From Marthasterias glacialis (Eukaryota > Echinodermata > Asteroidea > Forcipulatida > Asteriidae), in contig OU452234.1 in the NCBI GenBank assembly GCA_911728455.2, positions 5,904,549 through 5,968,548 on the forward strand: DNA of 64,000 nt, given 5' to 3'. Below, piece by piece: positions 56,886-64,000 of the stretch. The translations under genes were made by a program, and so were the position numbers. The notes under the pieces were generated by a model that saw only the letters and a list, made by a program, of their open reading frames with translations, made no database searches and had not been told where the DNA came from. Each line of letters opens with the position of its first letter. Positions within the stretch are counted from its first letter, which is position 1.

Positions 56886-57054
56886 GCACGGTCACCGGTC
56901 AGCACACCATTGTCAAACTGCTGGCAGCATACCAGCGGTGGAGCAGTGGGCAAACATTCTTTAGAAGGTATTAACTTCCTTACTAGTTAAAACAAGTTAA
57001 GAATAATTGTGCAAACCAGTCGTGTCACATTTAGCATTCTTTTGCATCATCATG

Positions 57055-59780
57055 CCTGGGCTCCCCTTTGCAGGGGCACATACCTGGGCTCCCCTTTGGA
57101 GGGGCACATACCTGGGCTCCCCTTTGGAGGGGGTACATTCCTGGGGTCCCCTTTGGAGGGGCACATGCCTGGGCTCCCCTTTGGAGGGGGCACATGCCTG
57201 GGCTCCCCTTTGGAGGGGCACATACCTGGGCTCCCCTTTGGAGGGGGCACATGCCTGGGCTCCCCTTTGGAGGGGCACATGCCTGGGCTCCCCTTTGGAG
57301 GGGGCACATACCTGGGCTCCCCTTTGGAGGGGGCACATGCCTGGGCTCCCCTTTGGAGGGGGCACATACCTGGGCTCCGCTTTGGAGGGGGCACATGCCT
57401 GGGCTCCCCTTTGGAGGGACACATGCCTGGGCTCCCCTTTGGAGGGGGCACATACCTGGGCTCCCCTTTGGAGGGGGCACATGCCTGGGCTCCCCTTTGG
57501 AGGGACACATGCCTGGGCTCCCCTTTGGAGGGGGCACATACCTGGGCTCCCCTTTGGAGGGACACATGCCTGGGCTCCCCTTTGGAGGGGGCACATGCCT
57601 GGGCTCCCCTTTGGAGGGACACATGCCTGGGCTCCCCTTTGGAGGGGGCACATACCTGGGCTCCCCTTTGGAGGGACACATGCCTGGGCTCCCCTTTGGA
57701 GGGGGCACATGCCTGGGCTCCCCTTTGGAGGGGGCACATGCCTGGGCTCCCCTTTGGAGGGGCACATGCCTGGGGTCCCCTTTGGAGGGGGCACATGCCT
57801 GGGCTCCCCTTTGGAGGGGCACATACCTGGGCTCCCCTTTGGAGGGGGCACATGCCTGGGCTCCCCTTTGGAGGGGGCACATGCCTGGGCTCCCCTTTGG
57901 AGGGGGCACATGCCTGGGCTCCCCTTTGGAGGGGCACATGCCTGGGGTCCCCTTTGGAGGGGGCACATGCCTGGGCTCCCCTTTGGAGGGGCACATGCCT
58001 GGGCTCCCCTTTGGAGGGGGCACATACCTGGGCTCCCCTTTGGAGGGGGCACATGCCTGGGGTCCCCTTTGGAGGGGGCACATGCCTGGGCTCCCCTTTG
58101 GAGGGGCACATGCCTGGGCTCCCCTTTGGAGGGGGCACATACCTGGGCTCCCCTTTGGAGGGGGCACATACCTGGGCTCCCCTTTGGAGGGACACATGCC
58201 TGGGCTCCCCTTTGGAGGGAGCACATGCCTGGGCTCCCCTTTGGAGGGGGCACATACCTGGGCTCCCCTTTGGAGGGGGCACATGCCTGGGGTCCCCTTT
58301 GGAGGGGGCACATACCTGGGCTCCCTTTTGGAGGGGTACATGCCTGGGGTCCCCTTTGGAGGGGGCACAAGCCTGGGCTCCCCTTTGGAGGGGCACATGC
58401 CTGGGCTCCCCTTTGGAGGGGGCACATGCCTGGGCTCCCCTTTGGAGGGGGCACATACCTGGGCTCCCCTTTGGAGGGACACATGCCTGGGCTCCCCTTT
58501 GGAGGGGGCACATGCCTGGGCTCCCCTTTGGAGGGGGCACATACCTGGGCTCCCCTTTGGAGGGGGCACATGCCTGGGGTCCCCTTTGGAGGGGGCACAT
58601 ACCTGGGCTCCCCTTTGGAGGGGTACATGCCTGGGGTCCCCTTTGGAGGGGGCACATGCCTGGGCTCCCCTTTGGAGGGGCACATGCCTGGGCTCCCCTT
58701 TGGAGGGGGCACATGCCTGGGCTCCCCTTTGGAGGGGGCACATACCTGGGCTCCCCTTTGGAGGGACACATGCCTGGGCTCCCCTTTGGAGGGGGCACAT
58801 GCCTGGGCTCCCCTTTGGAGGGGGCACATGCCTGGGCTCCCCTTTGGAGGGGGCACATGCCTGGGGTTCCCTTTGGAGGGGGCACATGCCTGGGCTCCCC
58901 TTTGGAGGGGCACATACCTGGGCTCCCCTTTGGAGGGGGCACATGCCTGGGCTCCCCTTTGGAGGGGGCACATGCCTGGGCTCCCCTTTGGAGGGGGCAC
59001 ATGCCTGGGCTCCCCTTTGGAGGGGCACATGCCTGGGGTCCCCTTTGGAGGGGCACATGCCTGGGCTGCCTGGGCTCCCCTTTGGAGGGGCACATGCCTG
59101 GGCTCCCCTTTGGAGGGGGCACATGCCTGGGCTCCCCTTTGGAGGGGGCACATGCCTGGGCTCCCCTTTGGAGGGGCACATACCTGGGCTCCCCTTTGGA
59201 GGGGCACATGCCTGGGCTCCCCTTTGGAGGGGGCACATGCCTGGGCTCCCCTTTGGAGGGGGCACATACCTGGGCTCCCCTTTGGAGGGGCACATGCCTG
59301 GGCTCCCCTTTGGAGGGGCACATGCCTGGGCTCCCCTTTGGAGGGGCACATGCCTGGGCTCCCCTTTGGAGGGGCACATGCCTGGGCTCCCCTTTGGAGG
59401 GGCACATACCTGGGCTCCCCTTTGGAGGGGGCACATACCTGGGCTCCCCTTTGGAGGGGCACATGCCTGGGCTCCCCTTTGGAGGGGCACATGCCTGGGC
59501 TCCCCTTTGGAGGGGCACATACCTGGGCTCCCCTTTGGAGGGGCACATGCCTGGGCTCCCCTTTGGAGGGGCACATGCCTGGGCTCCCCATTGTGGGGGG
59601 GGGGGCACATGCCTGGGCTCCCCTTTGGAGGGGCACATACCTGGGCTCCCCTTTGGAGGGGGCACATACCTGGGCTCCCCTTTGGAGGGGCACATGCCTG
59701 GGCTCCCCTTTGGAGGGGCACATACCTGGGCTCCCCTTTGGAGGGGGCACATGCCTGGGCTCCCCTTTGGAGGGGGCACC
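57055..59780. repeat. 28/29-bp G-rich minisatellite, about 95 copies
   Basis: Unit CACATGCCTGGGCTCCCCTT plus TGGAGGGG(G). Two frequent variants toggle along the array: CATGCC or CATACC, and four or five G (a third, GGGA, is common at 57,400-57,700). A 14-bp near-palindrome, CCCCTTTGGAGGGG, is in every unit. No unit has a stop in any frame, so ORFs of 910-961 codons exist in all six frames; these are artefacts. It lies upstream of the visible transporter exons, probably within that gene's first intron. Confidence 0.95.
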
Positions 59781-59812
59781 AAATGGTAATGTTTTTTATG
59801 ATATCAACCGTG

Positions 59813-60170
59813 GCGTGTCGTGGCAGAGTGGTTAGTGCGTCGGACTCAAGCTCTGGTGGCTGAGTCATTGGAGTGTGGGTTCGAGTCCCGATCATGACAC
59901 TTGTGTCCTTGAGCAAGGCACTTGACCGTAATTGCTTCGTAAAAAATTGGGAGGTAGAGCCTTCTGCTCTACCAGCCAGGCTTCTGATAGATGATACCCA
60001 AGCCTACTTCCTTACAGACTGTAAAGGGGGTTACCCTGTTTCAGCCCCAGGAGTAGGTGGCAACGGCCCCTGGAAAAAACAGTCGATTTGTAGCCCACAC
60101 CTCGAGTGGCTTACTGGCCTTGTGTGTCTGGGGACTTCCACAAAAAAAATAACAAAAAAAACTTGAAAAA
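59813..60170 (+). mobile_element. tRNA-Leu-derived SINE (family 3), best copy
   Basis: Head GTGGCAGAGTGGTTAGTGCG, anticodon arm GGACTCAAGCTCTGGT (CAA anticodon position of tRNA-Leu), long variable arm, T-arm GTGGGTTCGAGTCCC, then CTTGTGTCCTTGAGCAAGGC and an A-rich end. The body after the head marks it as a SINE. Confidence 0.8.
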
Positions 60171-60205
60171 AACTTGAAAAGTGCCCCTCAGAATGTGACT
60201 AATAC

Positions 60206-60930
60206 TGCTTCTCCCGTGTGACCAAAGAACAAAGATTCACCTCATTGTGGCGTGGCAATCTAGCAAATGTCATCCGCTACTTTCCAACTCAGGCTCTCAA
60301 CTTCGCCTTCAAGGACAAGTACAAGCAGATCTTCCTCAGCGGTGTGGACAAGAAGAAACAGTTCCCCCGCTACTTTGCTGGCAACCTTGCCTCCGGTGGC
60401 ACTGCTGGTGCAACCTCCCTGTGCTTCGTCTATCCTCTGGACTTCGCCAGGACACGCCTGGCTGCGGACGTCGGGAAAGCTGGTGGTGGTCGTGAGTTTA
60501 AGGGTCTCGGAGATTGCCTGACCAAGATTGCCAAGTCCGATGGGATCAAGGGACTGTACCGTGGCTTTGGTGTGTCCGTTCAGGGCATCATCATCTACCG
60601 AGCAGCATACTTTGGCACCTACGACACGCTGAAGTCACTGGTTCCAACCGAGTACAACAACTTCTTCGTTAGCTGGATGATCGCCCAGGCCGTTACCACT
60701 GGGTCTGGTGTGGTCAGCTACCCCTTTGACACCGTTCGTCGTCGTATGATGATGCAGTCTGGCCGCAAAGACATCCTGTACAAGGGAACTTTGGATTGCT
60801 GGAGTAAGATCTTCAAGCAGGAGGGACCATCAGCCTTCTTCAAGGGGGCTTTGTCCAACGTTCTCTCTTCTTCTCTGACGAGATCAAGAAACTTTTGTAG
60901 ACATCTTAATTGAAAAAAAAAAAACCACTT
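60206..60930 (+). pseudogene. SLC25A4: Processed ADP/ATP carrier copy (5'-truncated)
   Basis: Mitochondrial ADP/ATP translocase similarity begins inside repeat 1 (C-F-S-R-V-T-K-E-Q) and runs in one intronless frame of ~230 codons. It holds [10 protein letters not shown] and the diagnostic nucleotide-carrier signature R-R-R-M-M-M. The first ~60 residues (TM1) are absent, with a stop just upstream. Near the end, after G-A-L-S-N-V-L, about 30 nt are missing, which shifts the frame; the normal C-terminal D-E-I-K-K-L-L stop survives in another frame at 60,871-60,900. A 12-base A run follows at 60,914. Truncation, no introns and poly(A) indicate recent retroposition; carrier activity is not expected. 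Confidence 0.85.
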
Positions 60931-61998
60931 TTTTTTAAAAACCTGCCAACAAGTTTCTGTCTAAGTTCGAATCCAGTCACTTGGAGTGACATTGACAGTA
61001 TATAAATTATTTCTCATCTTAGTTTAGTAGGCTATATCGTTAGTTCGCACAACAATCTGAATGCTTACTCAAGCCCCAGTTTCTCCCTGTAGGCCTACTG
61101 GTGGTCTTCTTTAATATTAGGGTTTTTAGGACAAGTGAAACTGACACCGAATTTTCTGGTTTCATTAGTTAATTATTTGTTACAGTGTTTTTTTTATTCT
61201 TCCAATATCCACCAAGATGTATAATTATCTTAATCCATCCCCAAAACACTAATAGCAATCGATATTTTTATGATTTTGGCGTATTTAAAAACAATTTAAT
61301 TTCCAAAATTCAATCGCATAGTTTTCGCCTTTCAGCTTTTGATTTTTGATTTAAAAGTCTCCTTACAAAACAGATCATTTTACAATTTTGATTAAAACAC
61401 ACACCTTGTATGTACATATGCTTTTAGTGTTATCAATGTTTTGAAATTTACCCCAAAATAGTGGCGATGTTTGGATGGTTGTAGCAAGGAGACATTTCTA
61501 CTTGATGCGTATTTATTTTATCTTTTCCCCTTATCAAAATGTAAGGTGGAAGAGGTAGGGGTCCTCTTCCCTAACCCCCACACCATACTCCGGGTCACTG
61601 CCAGGGTTATGATTAAAACACGCTTTGATGAACAACATTTCCTAAATAATTATCTGAGAGGGTAAGGAGAATTTAGAAGTTGTCCGTTGGTTTAATACAT
61701 GCATTTAACGTTTAAGTTGCTTATTCTCCTAAACTTGTTTAGGTCAAATCTTTTGGAGTCAACAATTTATCTGATAGGGATGATCATTAAACTTTCAGAA
61801 ACGATAAATTAAATCTTCCCCTCCCATTGTCCAAAAGTCTACAGAACACTTTGTAAATTACCACTGCCTATTCGAAATGCTTATTGAACGGCTCAATTTG
61901 AATGTTGTATCTTTATTTTGCATGATACCTTCTTTAAAATGTGGAAATAAATCCCCATAAAAAAAGTACCAAACTCTGAGTCCCATGACATCGCGGGG
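60931..61998. other. AT-rich stretch, no gene seen
   Basis: Includes T and A runs and a 64-codon plus ORF near 61,471 with no recognisable features. Confidence 0.4.
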
Positions 61999-62086
61999 TT
62001 GGCTTTGTTATGCAAACTATCACAGTGGTCACGCCCCCTATCTTTGTCACGTACGCCATCGTGCAAGCGCGCCCTCACGAAACCAA

Positions 62087-62180
62087 AATGGCTGACTGCA
62101 AAAAGACTCCACGTTTTCTCTTCAGTTTTGCCGCATTCTGTCGTCAATTCAGTGGATGAAAAAACAGAACAGTTAGTGAG
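62087..62180 (+). other. Possible first exon of a plus-strand gene
   Basis: A GC-richer patch (CACGTACG, CAAGCGCGCCC) precedes ACCAAAATGGCTGACTGC, then an open frame to 62,180 where a strong donor, GAG|GTGAGT, occurs. The ATG frame stops after 23 codons; a second frame without an ATG stays open to the donor. A candidate 18-nt exon, 62,568-62,585 (TTTCACCACAG ... GTGAGC), fits the phase of that second frame. Confidence 0.25.
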
Positions 62181-62633
62181 GTGAGTTGAAAATTACTTAT
62201 AGTATGACATGAAGATATTCTGTGGTGGTTATATGAGGTTTGAAGAAGTTAAAATAGACCAAAATATTAAGGCTCAGCGGCAACTTTGAAAACACGTGGT
62301 AAAAAAATTGTATTCAGTTTTGCGGTAATATTAAAACATTTAACATGTAAAATAATGTCATTTGTAAATGTCAACATTGTACTGTAGATTGGCAGATTAG
62401 GTACACAACACCCTATACATAAAACCTTAAGCATTAAGTTGCCATACCTCTAGTCCCCCCCCCCCCAAGTGTCTTTGCCTGCATCCAGCCCCCCCCCCCC
62501 CTGCATGCCTTTGCCCTTGCTTCCCCACCCCCATGAACATTTCTGACTCATTACATTTTCACCACAGGGACTGGGAACAGATTAGGTGAGCGTTTAAACC
62601 TAACACTCAGCATTTATGCATACTAAAAGGGCA

Positions 62634-62790
62634 GGGCCGTAACTAGGGTAAAATTTTAGGGGGGCACAAGGGGGGGGGGGACACCATTTATACTAGGGGG
62701 CACTTTTGGCCAATTAAAACTGCAGTGTCTGTTTGTATTTTTCCTAAACAAGCCTCTTTTCAGCGCTCTTCTGACGTGTTGAGGTAAAAC
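62634..62790. repeat. Dispersed repeat (copy of 9,440-9,600)
   Basis: GGTAAAATTTTAGGGGGGCA, ACACCATTTATACTAGGGGG, GGCCAATTAAAACTGCA. C and G homopolymers at 62,455-62,510 and 62,668-62,680 flank it. Confidence 0.65.
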
Positions 62791-62814
62791 AAAAGAATAT
62801 AATGAATGCTGGTC

Positions 62815-62957
62815 ATCTCGCCCCCAAACATACTCGCCCCCAACAATCTCGCCCTCAACAATCTCGCCCCCAGCCTTTGACAATCTCGCCCCCTGACAAT
62901 CTCGCCCCCAAACAAAGTCGCCCCCTGACAATCTCGCCCCCAAACAAAGTCGCCACC
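62815..62957. repeat. C-rich minisatellite (CTCGCCCCC core)
   Basis: About ten 13-17-bp units of ACAATCTCGCCCCC type alternating with AACAAAGTCGCCCCC. The overlapping ORFs on both strands are repeat products. Confidence 0.85.
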
Positions 62958-63437
62958 GGACGTTTTTTTTCTGTTGCCAAAGGAGAATTTTTTGTCAATT
63001 TTTTTTTAATTTTTAAAAATTCTGAAATTTTTGAGGATGGCAATTTCGTACCGCAGAAAAAGAACCTTCCCCCGGATATAACTAAAATAATATTACAATT
63101 TTATTTAATGATGGTAACCATGACACCTAAAAAGATGATTTTCAATATCTTCTTTTGCAAGGGTAGCTTTTTCTGTTTGTATATCTACCTGTATCTTCTT
63201 TAAAGATCGGAAAGGATGGTGATTTGGGTAAAACAAAATTGTTAAAAGTATGAAAGTATATTTAGTCTTAGGATAAATATATTATTATCTTAGTTTATGT
63301 TTCCCCCATATAGAGTATTGTTAAGGCCTACAGAAAAATCGAAATCGACTTTCAGTGAACACTTTATTAACTTCATCATGGTTAAAAAGGCGGATTGATT
63401 TGTGCAAAATAAATGTTTTCAAGTAGAACAACTTTAA

Positions 63438-63670
63438 CCCTAACCAACCCAAATCCTTCAATTTCCTTTTCTCCAAAGAGAGGGATTTTGATGGATATGG
63501 TGTATTCGGCCACTGCAGCAGAGAAGGATCCAGAGGGATTTGGGTCATAGTGTGTTTCTGCTGCTGGAAGAATTAAGTAGGAACTTAATCCATCAAAATC
63601 CATGGATCCATATCCATCAAAATCTTTCTCTTTGGAGAAAAGGAAATTGAAGGATTTGGGTTGGTTAGGG
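63438..63670. mobile_element. piggyBac-like MITE, 65-bp inverted ends
   Basis: Ends CCCTAACCAACCCAAATCC on both sides (inverted), TTAA at 63,434-63,437 and 63,671-63,674. The arms match for about 65 bp, through CAATTTCCTTTTCTCCAAAG and the GGATTTTGATGGATATGG region. CCCTA next to TTAA is the usual piggyBac terminus. The two ORFs across it have no independent support. Confidence 0.9.
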
Positions 63671-63867
63671 TTAATGACACAACATTTTATATACAATTGA
63701 AATGTTTTAATTCCATGAACAATTTTGAGATTTGAAGAAAACCTGGACATGATATCGGACCATATTGTTGAATCATGTCTGACAATTTCAATATCATAGG
63801 TTAAACCAAACTAAAAATTACAAGCAAAATTGAAGACGACTTTTCCTATTTTGCATTTTCTCCTTAA

Positions 63868-64000
63868 AGGCAAAGTACACCTTTGGTTTTTGGAACCGTA
63901 CGTTTGCCTTGATGCTATATAATTGTAGATATATACCATAAAACTAACCTGTGTGAATTTCATTTCAAAAGGTGGCAGCGTTTTTGAGATATCGCCAAAA
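63868..64000. mobile_element. Partial TTAA-type MITE running off the window
   Basis: TTAA at 63,864-63,867 then AGGCAAAGTACACCTTTGG, a start shared by abundant non-autonomous elements I recall from sea star genomes. The right end is outside the window. Confidence 0.5.

Noticed and set aside
59820..59900. tRNA-Leu gene
   Set aside because: Head resembles tRNA-Leu(CAA) but has a broken acceptor stem and is fused to the family 3 SINE body.
56997..59916. Six ORFs of 910-961 codons, collagen- or mucin-like
   Set aside because: They are translations of the 28/29-bp minisatellite in every frame; the unit simply has no stop codons, and no flanking exon or unique coding sequence supports them.
63434..63674. 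Interstitial telomere repeats
   Set aside because: Only two TAACCC-like units at each end, explained by TTAA plus CCCTAACC transposon termini.

Overview
The window looks like genomic DNA of a marine deuterostome, most likely an echinoderm and probably a sea star. The reasons are small coding exons (70-260 bp) with GT-AG introns of 0.1-6 kb, many TTAA-flanked and palindromic MITEs, tRNA-derived SINEs, and animal gene families. The species assignment is inference. There are no bacterial operons, CRISPR arrays or functional-looking tRNA/rRNA genes.

Layout. 1-5,960: two blocks of one minisatellite family (27-bp units, then 51-bp units in a 153-bp higher-order pattern) with two inverted copies of a gene fragment around the second block and a diverged ~190-bp tandem repeat between. 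5,960-7,370: hairpin repeats. 7,376-13,067 (minus): a tentative small gene whose first three coding exons join in phase; it has a faint REC114-like N-terminus, and its 3' end is unresolved because two duplicated stop-containing exons and a separate terminal exon compete. 13,070-15,960: repeats. 15,966-45,295 (minus): a 22-exon coiled-coil gene that I could assemble completely: every junction is in phase, and the exons total 3,957 nt (1,318 residues plus stop). Its introns hold a ~3.5 kb CR1/L2-like LINE on the same strand, several SINE families and many MITEs. 45,700-49,900: MITEs, a 30-bp-arm palindrome and a possible 5' exon. 49,915-56,491 and beyond (minus): a zinc transporter of the SLC30A1/ZnT1 type, lacking its first exon in this window, with an apparent one-base frameshift in the His-rich loop exon and no visible exon for a conserved C-terminal strand. 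57,055-59,780: a ~95-copy 28/29-bp minisatellite lying upstream of the visible transporter exons, probably in its first intron. 59,813-60,930: a tRNA-Leu-derived SINE, then an intronless, 5'-truncated ADP/ATP carrier copy with a poly(A) run (a processed pseudogene). 60,930-64,000: AT-rich DNA, a weak plus-strand exon candidate, a C-rich minisatellite and a piggyBac-like MITE.

The three minus-strand genes share no obvious pathway: one is a zinc exporter of membranes, one a long cytoskeletal or centrosomal type coiled coil, and one unidentified. The most notable material is structural: inverted gene fragments around a hierarchical minisatellite, a palindromic MITE carrying consensus 5' splice sites, a nested TTAA insertion whose empty site can be read from sister copies, and a splice donor that appears to lie at the end of a retroelement.
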